From Cedecea neteri (GTDB taxonomy: Bacteria; Pseudomonadota; Gammaproteobacteria; Enterobacterales; Enterobacteriaceae): DNA of 64,000 bases. Shown piece by piece: positions 26,777 to 34,354 of the stretch. Every line of letters starts with the position of its first letter. Positions within the stretch are counted from its first letter, which is position 1. Where the stretch lies: positions 372,001 through 436,000 of the forward strand of contig NZ_CP009458.1 of NCBI RefSeq assembly GCF_000758305.1, in the 5' to 3' direction. Position numbers and translations under genes: made by a program. The notes under the pieces are model-generated. The model searched no databases, was not told the DNA's origin, and saw only the letters and a program-made list of their open reading frames with translations.

Positions 26777-28768
26777 TTACAGAATCGCTTTAGCCTGTTT
26801 CACCACGTTTTCTACGGTGAAGCCAAACTCTTCGAACAGCAGTTCCGCTGGCGCAGACTCACCGAAGGTGGTCATGCCGACGATAGCGCCGTTCAGGCCA
26901 ACGTATTTGTACCAGTAGTCTGCGATGCCAGCTTCGACAGCCACGCGAGCAGAAACGGCTTTCGGCAGCACGGATTCACGGTAAGCCGCATCCTGCTTGT
27001 CGAACGCGTCGGTAGACGGCATGGACACTACGCGCGCTTTCACGCCTTCGGCAGTCAGTTTGTCCCATGCGGCAACCGCCAGCTCAACTTCAGAGCCGGT
27101 AGCGATGAAGATAAGCTCTGGCTGACCGGCGCAATCCTTCAGCACGTAGCCACCGCGAGCGATGTCTTTCAGCTGCTGCTCGGTACGATCCTGCTGAGCC
27201 AGGTTCTGGCGGGAAAGGATCAGCGCGGTCGGGCCGTCGTGACGCTCAACGCCGTACTTCCACGCTACTGCAGACTCAACCTGGTCACATGGGCGCCAGG
27301 TGCTCATGTTCGGGGTTACGCGCAGGGAAGCAACCTGCTCAACCGGCTGGTGAGTTGGGCCATCTTCGCCCAGGCCGATGGAGTCGTGGGTGTATACCAT
27401 CACCTGACGCTGTTTCATCAGCGCAGCCATACGCACCGCGTTGCGGGCATATTCTACGAACATCAGGAAGGTAGAGGTGTACGGCAGGAAGCCACCGTGC
27501 AGGGAGATACCGTTGGCGATAGCGGTCATACCGAATTCGCGCACGCCGTAGTGGATGTAGTTCCCGGCGGTATCTTCGTTGATCGCTTTAGAACCGGACC
27601 ACAGGGTCAGGTTAGAAGGCGCCAGGTCAGCGGAGCCGCCCAGGAATTCCGGCAGCAGCGGGCCAAACGCTTCGATAGCGTTCTGGGATGCTTTACGGCT
27701 GGCGATCTTGGATGGGTTAGCCTGCAGCTTAGCGATGAATTCGTTCGCTTTCGCGTCGAAGTCAGAAGGCATTTCGCCTTTCACGCGGCGAGTAAACTCC
27801 GCGGCTTCCTGCGGGAAGGCTTTCGCGTAAGCAGCGAACTTCTCGTTCCATGCGGCTTCTTTAGCCTGACCAGCTTCTTTCGCATCCCACTGAGCGTAGA
27901 TATCAGAAGGGATTTCGAACGGCGCGTGGTTCCAGCCCAGCGCTTCGCGGGTCAGTGCGATTTCTGCATCACCCAGCGGTGCGCCATGAGAATCGTGGGT
28001 ACCGGCTTTGTTAGGGGAACCGAAACCGATGATGGTTTTGCACATCAGCAGGGATGGTTTGTCGGTTACCGCACGCGCTTCTTCTACTGCACGTTTGATA
28101 GCCGCTGCATCGTGGCCGTCTACGCCGCGCACTACGTGCCAGCCGTAGGCTTCAAAGCGTTTTGCGGTATCGTCGGTGAACCAGCCTTCAACGTGACCGT
28201 CGATGGAGATGCCGTTGTCGTCATAGAACGCAACCAGTTTACCCAGTTTCAGGGTACCAGCCAGAGAGCAAACCTCGTGAGAGATGCCTTCCATCATGCA
28301 GCCGTCACCCATGAATGCATAGGTGAAGTGGTCCACGATGTCGTGGCCAGGACGGTTAAACTGCGCCGCCAGCGTTTTCTCTGCGATAGCCATACCGACT
28401 GCGTTCGCAATACCCTGCCCCAGTGGGCCAGTCGTGGTTTCAACACCGGCGGTGTAGCCCACTTCCGGGTGGCCCGGAGTCTGAGAGTGCAGCTGACGGA
28501 AGTTTTTCAGCTGTTCAATCGGCAGATCATAACCGCTGAGGTGCAGCAGGCTGTAAATCAGCATAGAACCGTGGCCGTTGGACAGCACGAAGCGGTCGCG
28601 GTCAGCCCAGGACGGGTTCTGTGGGTTATGGTTCAGGAAATCACGCCACAGGACTTCGGCAATGTCGGCCATGCCCATAGGGGCACCCGGGTGACCGGAT
28701 TTGGCTTTTTGTACTGCGTCCATGCTGAGCGCACGAATAGCATTGGCAAGCTCTTTACGAGAGGACAT
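26777..28768 (-). CDS. tktA: Transketolase A
   Basis: 663 residues, the E. coli length. A thiamine-diphosphate enzyme that moves two-carbon units between pentose phosphate and glycolytic sugars. Motifs: SGHPGAPMGMADI near residue 26, the ThDP motif GDGCMMEGISHE (about 154), DSIGLGEDGPTHQPVEQ (about 470), and the C-terminal domain. ATG at 28768. Divergent from loiP; separated from epd by about 330 bp, where E. coli has the cmt and yggC-F genes. Confidence 0.97.
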   Translation of the reverse strand: MSSRKELANAIRALSMDAVQKAKSGHPGAPMGMADIAEVLWRDFLNHNPQNPSWADRDRFVLSNGHGSMLIYSLLHLSGYDLPIEQLKNFRQLHSQTPGHPEVGYTAGVETTTGPLGQGIANAVGMAIAEKTLAAQFNRPGHDIVDHFTYAFMGDGCMMEGISHEVCSLAGTLKLGKLVAFYDDNGISIDGHVEGWFTDDTAKRFEAYGWHVVRGVDGHDAAAIKRAVEEARAVTDKPSLLMCKTIIGFGSPNKAGTHDSHGAPLGDAEIALTREALGWNHAPFEIPSDIYAQWDAKEAGQAKEAAWNEKFAAYAKAFPQEAAEFTRRVKGEMPSDFDAKANEFIAKLQANPSKIASRKASQNAIEAFGPLLPEFLGGSADLAPSNLTLWSGSKAINEDTAGNYIHYGVREFGMTAIANGISLHGGFLPYTSTFLMFVEYARNAVRMAALMKQRQVMVYTHDSIGLGEDGPTHQPVEQVASLRVTPNMSTWRPCDQVESAVAWKYGVERHDGPTALILSRQNLAQQDRTEQQLKDIARGGYVLKDCAGQPELIFIATGSEVELAVAAWDKLTAEGVKARVVSMPSTDAFDKQDAAYRESVLPKAVSARVAVEAGIADYWYKYVGLNGAIVGMTTFGESAPAELLFEEFGFTVENVVKQAKAIL

Positions 28769-29036
28769 TTTGACTCCAGATCGGATGGTTGAAGGTCGCG
28801 CCTTGACTACGATGCGTTATGGGCTACGCCCGAAAATGTGACAACAATGTACACCAGGGGAATGGTCATGTACATGCGGCGTGCCGTTGACAGGGTAAGA
28901 AATCTCTGGATAACGCTCGCAAGTTGCGCAACCTGATGCGCAGGCCATTTATTCTTCTTTATACTGAGTCTGGAGCCGCCTCGCCTGCGGTAAATCCGAT
29001 TCTGTTTTTACCTATTATAAAGAAAGGAAAATGGCC

Positions 29037-29795
29037 ATGAAGATGCGCCCAATATTGTTGAGTCTGAGCGTCGCAGCCCTGCTGAGCGGCTGCCAGGGAA
29101 TGGATTCCAACGGGCTATTGACCTCTGGAGCCGAAGCTTTTCAGGCCTACACTTTAAGCGACGCGCAGGTGAAAACCCTGAGCGATGACGCCTGTAAGCA
29201 ACAGGACAGCAAAGCCACGATAGCCCCGGCAGACAGCCCTTACACTCAGCGGCTGAACAAAATTGCCTCCGCGCTGGGCGATAACATCAACGGCCTGCCG
29301 GTCAATTACAAAGTTTATGTGACCAAAGACGTCAACGCTTTCGCCATGGCGAACGGCTGTATCCGCGTTTACAGCGGCCTGATGGACATGATGGACGACA
29401 ACGAAGTTGAAGCGGTGATTGGCCATGAAATGGGGCACGTCGCGCTGGGCCACGTGAAAAAAGGCATGCAGGTCGCGCTCGGGGCTAACGCCGCCCGCGT
29501 TGCAGCGGCATCCGCAGGCGGCGTGATTGGCAATCTGTCGCAGTCTCAGCTTGGGGATTTAGGCGAAAAGCTGGTGAACGCTCAGTTCTCCCAGCGCCAG
29601 GAATCCGAAGCGGACGACTACTCTTACGATCTGTTGCGCAAACGCGGCATCAACCCGACCGGCCTTGCCACCAGCTTCGAGAAACTGGCTAAGCTCGACG
29701 AAGGCCGTCAAAGCTCCATGCTGGACGACCACCCGGCGTCTGCAGCGCGTGCCCAGCACATCCGCGACCGCATGGCGGCGGACGGGATTAAGTAA
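29037..29795 (+). CDS. loiP: M48-family lipoprotein metalloprotease LoiP
   Basis: 252 residues from the ATG at 29037. An ATG at 29031 is also in frame, but AAGGA lies only two bases from it and eight from 29037. The N terminus is a lipoprotein signal ending in LLSGC (acylated Cys), so it is an outer-membrane-anchored periplasmic protein. The zinc motif HEMGH is at about residues 133-137, with the third ligand in ESEADDYS. E. coli LoiP is induced by low osmolarity and pairs with BepA. Next to tktA as in E. coli. Confidence 0.95.
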   Translation: MKMRPILLSLSVAALLSGCQGMDSNGLLTSGAEAFQAYTLSDAQVKTLSDDACKQQDSKATIAPADSPYTQRLNKIASALGDNINGLPVNYKVYVTKDVNAFAMANGCIRVYSGLMDMMDDNEVEAVIGHEMGHVALGHVKKGMQVALGANAARVAAASAGGVIGNLSQSQLGDLGEKLVNAQFSQRQESEADDYSYDLLRKRGINPTGLATSFEKLAKLDEGRQSSMLDDHPASAARAQHIRDRMAADGIK

Positions 29796-29800
29796 TTATC

Positions 29801-29830
29801 AAAAAATTTGCGCACCCCATGGTGCGCAAA
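29801..29830 (-). terminator. Intrinsic terminator of the dga operon
   Basis: TTTGCGCACC (29807-29816) and GGTGCGCAAA (29821-29830) form a 10-bp perfect stem. On the minus strand it is followed by TTTTTT (29806-29801). It lies three bases after the dgaF stop and can also act as the 3' hairpin of loiP. Confidence 0.85.
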
Positions 29831-29832
29831 AC

Positions 29833-30579
29833 TTAGTCCACCAGCGACTTCACGATATCCATCAAGCGAACCACATCTTCCGGCCTGGTGTTGCCCGTCT
29901 GCGGGTCAATAATTGACGTGTAAACGTGCGGCATAACACGCAACATTCCGGCTTCCAGACAGGTTTGCAAAATAATGCCAAAGTTATCCAGATCAATACC
30001 GCCAGTCGGTTCAATCAGCGTCATACCGTTGCGCGCCGCCGCCTCTGCCAGGGCATAGAGTTCAGGCAACGATTTCTCACCTCCCATCGGGAAGAACTTC
30101 GCGGCATGCGCGCCGGCATCCAGCATCATGCGTACGGCAGCATCACTGGAAACGCGAGCTGGCGTGCCTTGACTGCTGCTAACGCCGGTAGAGATAAGCA
30201 CCTCGCCTGCTATTCCGGTTGGGCTGACCAAAGCGTTAATGTGCGTTTTTTCCCCGCACGTTGCCGCCAGCGCACCCGCTGCAAACCCACACCCGGTGAA
30301 GGTCTGGTTGACGTGAGCAGGATGCACTTTAGAGGCAATCATCGCTGCTTTATAAAATTGCGCCGGGTCACCGGCCCCCAGTCCAACAGAAATTGACGGC
30401 ACCTCGGCCATCCAGCGCTGAATCTCATTGATCCCATCCTCAACGGAATCAAACTGGGCGGAAAGCACGCCAATGACCGCATGGCCTTCGGCGGCCTCGT
30501 AGATTTCCCGGGCATTGGCGATATCTTTCGCCAGCACGTTAATCGCCACACGCTGACGATAAAAATTAATCTGCTGCAT
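29833..30579 (-). CDS. dgaF: 2-keto-3-deoxygluconate-6-phosphate aldolase, DgaF type
   Basis: 248 residues from the ATG at 30579 (MQQINFYRQRV). The frame is open 52 codons further, but that part overlaps dgaE and is not family-like. It belongs to the TIM-barrel DgaF/EF_0839-type family. In Salmonella this enzyme splits 2-keto-3-deoxygluconate 6-phosphate into pyruvate and glyceraldehyde 3-phosphate. A likely Schiff-base lysine is in HAAKFFPMGG. Its start overlaps the dgaE end by 14 bp. Confidence 0.88.
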   Translation of the reverse strand: MQQINFYRQRVAINVLAKDIANAREIYEAAEGHAVIGVLSAQFDSVEDGINEIQRWMAEVPSISVGLGAGDPAQFYKAAMIASKVHPAHVNQTFTGCGFAAGALAATCGEKTHINALVSPTGIAGEVLISTGVSSSQGTPARVSSDAAVRMMLDAGAHAAKFFPMGGEKSLPELYALAEAAARNGMTLIEPTGGIDLDNFGIILQTCLEAGMLRVMPHVYTSIIDPQTGNTRPEDVVRLMDIVKSLVD

Positions 30580-31675
30580 GGTCTGCAATCTCCTGTAGTC
30601 GCGCGACGATGAGCGCCATTTCCCCTTCAGCCACCGTTCTGGGATCAAGACTAAAAACCCCCTGATGCAGGTTATAGCGGCGGGCATAAATAGCGATATC
30701 GCCCTCGCGCAGCCGGGATTCAACCTCCCGCGCATCTAGCCCCAGTTCCTGGGCATTCACCCGGATACGTACACGCCAGATGGCGCGTCCAGCCTCGTCC
30801 TGTTCTATATCAGCGCTCAGCCCGCGAATGGCGGAAATAGCCTCAACCGTCGGCTGCAGCTGCTCCGCGGTGACAATGGCCTGCCCCTGGTGATAGTTCT
30901 CCAGGGCATACACCAGCCCGACCATATTCTCTTTGCCAATTTTCATCGCCCTGGCAATACCGTGATGCTGCGCCTTACAGGCGGTAATCCACTGTTTTTT
31001 GCCGGTGATAAAACCAGAGGTCGGCGCATTAAAAGCTTTTGCCCCACTGTAAATAACCATATCCGCGCCGCTTGCCACCCAGGCCTGTAAATCTTCCTCG
31101 GCAGCGGCATCAACAATCAGTGGCAGGTTGTGGCGCTGCGCCACCTGTACGAAATCCTCAATGCTCAGCATTCCTTTCTGCACGCAGTGATGTGACTTTA
31201 CGTACAGCAGCGCAGCGCTGTTTTCAGTCACCGCACTCTCAAGCTGCCAGCAAGCGGCCAGATTACTGGAGCCAACCTCCACCACTCGCCCACCGCCCAG
31301 GCGAATCGCACTGGTGACTGGCGCGCCATAGTCGACGTTATGCCCACGCAGCATTATCACCTCATTGGCCATGCCCGAACTCTCTGGCATTAACGTCACA
31401 CACGCCGGGTCACCACGGGTAATCGCTGCGGCCACGGCAATCGCAATTCCTGCCGAAGCACAGGATGTAGCGTAGCTGTCTTCCGCGCCGGTATAGCGGG
31501 AGATAAGTTCTCCCGTTCTGTCCACTAGCCGGTCAATCTCCACAAAAGCCGAGGCCGCCTTCGCCGTGGCTTGCATCACGTCGGGGGAAACGCTGGAAAC
31601 CCCCAGAATCGTCATTTTCCCACAGGCGTTTATCACCTGTTTTAAACCCAGCTGTTGATAGATGTTCTGTGTCAT
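30566..31675 (-). CDS. dgaE: D-glucosaminate-6-phosphate ammonia lyase, DgaE type
   Basis: 369 residues, a PLP enzyme of the SelA-like fold. In Salmonella DgaE removes ammonia from D-glucosaminate 6-phosphate to give the substrate of DgaF. The likely PLP lysine is K213 in YSGAKAFNAP, after an IVDAAAEED segment that fits the PLP-ring aspartate. It is not selenocysteine synthase: it is about 90 residues shorter and is in a PTS operon. ATG at 31675, four bases downstream of the IID gene. Confidence 0.88.
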   Translation of the reverse strand: MTQNIYQQLGLKQVINACGKMTILGVSSVSPDVMQATAKAASAFVEIDRLVDRTGELISRYTGAEDSYATSCASAGIAIAVAAAITRGDPACVTLMPESSGMANEVIMLRGHNVDYGAPVTSAIRLGGGRVVEVGSSNLAACWQLESAVTENSAALLYVKSHHCVQKGMLSIEDFVQVAQRHNLPLIVDAAAEEDLQAWVASGADMVIYSGAKAFNAPTSGFITGKKQWITACKAQHHGIARAMKIGKENMVGLVYALENYHQGQAIVTAEQLQPTVEAISAIRGLSADIEQDEAGRAIWRVRIRVNAQELGLDAREVESRLREGDIAIYARRYNLHQGVFSLDPRTVAEGEMALIVARLQEIADHAAD

Positions 31676-31678
31676 GGC

Positions 31679-32539
31679 TTACAACACTCCCAACAGCGAA
31701 CAGACCACGCTCAACGCCACAATCGACAGCAGAATAGTGGTATAACGCGGGCCTTTCTTCACCAGGTAGAAGTAGATCGCAAACACCGCGGCCAGCGGCA
31801 ACAGGCCGGGAGCAATAGAATCCAGGATCTGCTGCACCACCACTTCAGACCCTTTCAGCGCGCTGATTTTGAGCGGTGTGGTTATCTTGACGTAGCTTGC
31901 CGAGAGCGCCCCCATCATGATCAGGCCCAGCACGTTAGCGCCGTAGATAAGCTCTTTGATACGCCCCCCTTGTAACAGGCCGATGATCGAGTCACGCCCC
32001 AGGGTGTAGCCTTTGTGGACCATGCCGTAGCTGATCGCCAGCGTAATTGCCGGGTAGAGGATCAGCGGAATAATGCCGCCCATTGCGCTGCCGTTGGCGG
32101 CAAACGGGATAAAGATAGCGATCAGCAGCGGCATCACTGCCGCCCAAATAATGGAGTCCCCCATCCCGGCCAGCGGCCCCATCAGACCGGTTTTAATCCC
32201 GGTGATCGACGCATCACTTATCGGCTCCCCGCGCGTTTTTTGTTCCTCCATGGCGATCGAGATCCCCTGGATAACCGCGCCAAAAGTCTGCTCTGAGTTG
32301 AAGAAGTTCAGATGGCGTTTTAACGCTTCCACCTGCTCTTCTTTTTGCGGATAGAGCTTTTTGATAATCGGCGTCATCGAGGCGCAAAAGATCAGGCTCT
32401 GCAGGCGCTCATACGAGCTGGACACTTCGGCGCCAAGCCAGTAGATAAACCACGCTTTGGTGATATCGGCTTTGGTCAGTGCGCCGCTTTCGCGCGCGCG
32501 TTCAACCAGCTCATGCTGCATTACATCAGTGCTCATCAT
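31679..32539 (-). CDS. dgaD: PTS mannose-family IID component, D-glucosaminate type
   Basis: 286 residues of the EIID-Man family. A long N-terminal cytoplasmic part is followed by several hydrophobic segments from about residue 120, with a very hydrophobic C terminus. Together with IIC it forms the membrane channel of the transporter. Family signs are GLMGPLAGMGDSI (about 133) and the final IALSVVCSLLGVL. Two ATGs (32539, 32536) follow AGGAG. The start overlaps the IIC stop. Confidence 0.88.
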   Translation of the reverse strand: MMSTDVMQHELVERARESGALTKADITKAWFIYWLGAEVSSSYERLQSLIFCASMTPIIKKLYPQKEEQVEALKRHLNFFNSEQTFGAVIQGISIAMEEQKTRGEPISDASITGIKTGLMGPLAGMGDSIIWAAVMPLLIAIFIPFAANGSAMGGIIPLILYPAITLAISYGMVHKGYTLGRDSIIGLLQGGRIKELIYGANVLGLIMMGALSASYVKITTPLKISALKGSEVVVQQILDSIAPGLLPLAAVFAIYFYLVKKGPRYTTILLSIVALSVVCSLLGVL

Positions 32540-33285
32540 GCTGCTCCTTCATTTTTTGCCAGGCCTTTAATCAGGAAGGCCACACAGGTGCCGAAGATTG
32601 CCATCGCCATAATGTCCACCTTGAGATACAGCACCGCGAAGAATCCGCCGATAAACCACGGCAGCAGGCTCTTTTTACCAATCACCATAATGGTGATGGC
32701 GAAGCCCAGCGCAGGCAGGATCCCGCCCATAATTTCAAAGGAGTGGGTTAACCAGTGCGGCATCAGCTTAAGGAAGCTTTCCACCACGTTCTGACCAAAG
32801 TAGTTAGCGGCAAACACCACCGGGAAGCGCAGCACCAGCCCGAGTAACGCCGGGTAAAGGAAAGCACAGCGCATAATGCCTGCCATATTGGCCGTTTCAG
32901 CGTGCTTGTCGGCCATGTGTACCCACGCGGCGTTGAGCGTGCGGCGTAGCTGATCGAGGAACACGCCAATCACGCCGAAGGGGATCGCCAACGCAATGGC
33001 CAGGTTTGGGTCCATGCCCGCTTTAACGGCAATCGGAATGGAAATACAGGCTGCCAGGGCAGGATCTGACGGAACGTTACCCCCGGGTGTCGACGTCACG
33101 CCAAGATAGACGAGCTGCATACCGGCGCCGATGATCATCGCCGTTTGCATATTACCGAGCAGCAAACCGACAAAGACGGCAATCACTACGGGCTGGAGCA
33201 ACATGGCGGAGAAGGTGTAGCCAAGGCGTAAACGGGCAAACCAGTAATACAACCCCATCAGGCTTGCAAAGACTAATGTATCCAT
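32536..33285 (-). CDS. dgaC: PTS mannose-family IIC component, D-glucosaminate type
   Basis: 249 residues, about seven hydrophobic segments, of the EIIC-Man (sorbose-specific type) family. It carries the typical segments GAGMQLVYLGVTSTPGGN and DPALAACISIPIA. It forms the substrate path in the inner membrane with IID. ATG at 33285; the stop overlaps the IID start (ATGA), and it lies 25 bp after IIB. Confidence 0.88.
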   Translation of the reverse strand: MDTLVFASLMGLYYWFARLRLGYTFSAMLLQPVVIAVFVGLLLGNMQTAMIIGAGMQLVYLGVTSTPGGNVPSDPALAACISIPIAVKAGMDPNLAIALAIPFGVIGVFLDQLRRTLNAAWVHMADKHAETANMAGIMRCAFLYPALLGLVLRFPVVFAANYFGQNVVESFLKLMPHWLTHSFEIMGGILPALGFAITIMVIGKKSLLPWFIGGFFAVLYLKVDIMAMAIFGTCVAFLIKGLAKNEGAA

Positions 33286-33310
33286 AATTATTTACCCTAT
33301 TATCAAAGGA

Positions 33311-33796
33311 TTAGAATTTTTTCAGGATATCGTCCAGCGACTGCGGCTTATCTTCCGGGATGGTCTGGAAAATGGCCTTAATCCCACGATTTTTCAGATC
33401 GTTAAGAATGCCGACGTCCTTCTCATCAAGCGTGATGTTCTGGAAAACCGCTTTACGATTTGGCCCACCACCCAGCCCGCCAACCTGAATATCCGTCACG
33501 TCAAAACCTTGCTCCACCGCGTCCTGAATCGCCGCCAGTGACGGGAACAGCACCAGCACGTTGCCCTCCCCCAGTTGGTTTTCTTTCCACGATGCGGCAA
33601 AACTTTGGTTGCTGTAGCAGTCCACTTTGATGCTTGGCGGCGCGGCCATCAGGTAGATATTTTTCATAAACGGATCCGCATCCAGCTCATCGCTGACCAC
33701 CGCAATCCTGTTGGCCTGAGACTGGCCCACCCATTTCGTCACCACCTGTCCATGAATAAGGCGACTATCGATGCGACATAAAACGATCTTTGCCAT
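33311..33796 (-). CDS. dgaB: PTS mannose-family IIB component, D-glucosaminate type
   Basis: 161 residues, the full length of an EIIB-Man domain. The phosphorylated histidine is H15 in RIDSRLIHGQV. It takes phosphate from the IIA protein and gives it to the sugar during transport. A glycine-rich VGGLGGGPNRK loop is also present. ATG at 33796, 12 bp after dgaA. Confidence 0.9.
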   Translation of the reverse strand: MAKIVLCRIDSRLIHGQVVTKWVGQSQANRIAVVSDELDADPFMKNIYLMAAPPSIKVDCYSNQSFAASWKENQLGEGNVLVLFPSLAAIQDAVEQGFDVTDIQVGGLGGGPNRKAVFQNITLDEKDVGILNDLKNRGIKAIFQTIPEDKPQSLDDILKKF

Positions 33797-33808
33797 GATA
33801 TTTTTCCT

Positions 33809-34234
33809 TTATTTTGTTTGTTGTAACTGACGAACGTGGGCCACGACATCGAGACAGCTGCTGCGACCGGCCTCGACCACCTCGGCCACGCAGGCGGTGA
33901 GTAAACCGTGCTCGCGCCGGTCCAGAGCTTCCAGCAATAAAGAGGCGTTCAGGCCAGAAATCACCGCTATCGGATAATCAGCACTCAGGCGTGCCGCCAC
34001 GTTAGAGGTTGTGCCGCCGACAAAATCGGTAAGGATTAGCGAGCCTTCAGGCAACGTTTTCACCACCGCTTCAACGCGTTGATAAAAATCACCCAGCGTG
34101 TCGACTGGCATCAGCGCGATTTCTGTCACGCCTTCAATTTCGCCCATCACCATGCGCAGGCTGTTGCAAAGCTGCTGCCCCCAACCGCCGTGCGTTAACA
34201 GCAGGATCTGGGGCAAGGATTCAGTGGTAGTCAA
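33809..34234 (-). CDS. dgaA: PTS mannose-family IIA component, D-glucosaminate type
   Basis: 141 residues, an EIIA-Man domain. The phosphorylated histidine is H15 in LTHGGWGQ, and a second signature is DFVGGTTSN. It receives phosphate from HPr. The start is TTG at 34234, five bases after AGGAGG, so the unusual codon is well supported. First gene of the operon, about 30 bases downstream of the expected start of the sigma-54 transcript. Confidence 0.88.
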   Translation of the reverse strand: MTTTESLPQILLLTHGGWGQQLCNSLRMVMGEIEGVTEIALMPVDTLGDFYQRVEAVVKTLPEGSLILTDFVGGTTSNVAARLSADYPIAVISGLNASLLLEALDRREHGLLTACVAEVVEAGRSSCLDVVAHVRQLQQTK

Positions 34235-34274
34235 AGTGGCCTCCTGGCTCGATTACGTTTACGTACGTAGAGAG

Positions 34275-34290
34275 AGCAAAGGATGTGCCA
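34275..34290 (-). promoter_or_regulatory. Sigma-54 (-24/-12) promoter of the dga operon
   Basis: Read on the minus strand: TGGCAC-ATCCT-TTGCT, an exact match to the sigma-54 consensus TGGCAC-N5-TTGCW. The -12 box lies about 40 bp upstream of the dgaA start codon. The gene just upstream encodes a sigma-54 activator with GAFTGA, so promoter and activator fit each other. Confidence 0.92.
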
Positions 34291-34321
34291 GAGTTTGTGT
34301 CACGCGGGGAGTAAGAAAGGC

Positions 34322-34346
34322 CTGGCGGAGCGCAGTGCCCCGCCAG
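34322..34346 (-). terminator. Hairpin after dgaR
   Basis: CTGGCGG (34322-34328) and CCGCCAG (34340-34346) with an 11-base loop, eight bases after the dgaR stop. Only CCTTTCTT follows on the minus strand, so as a terminator it is weak. It lies 30-55 bp upstream of the sigma-54 promoter, so it could instead be part of the activator's binding region. Confidence 0.45.
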
Positions 34347-34354
34347 TTGTGGGA

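Noticed and set aside
27239..28792. Plus-strand open frame of 517 codons over tktA
   Set aside because: Antisense shadow caused by the strong codon bias of tktA.
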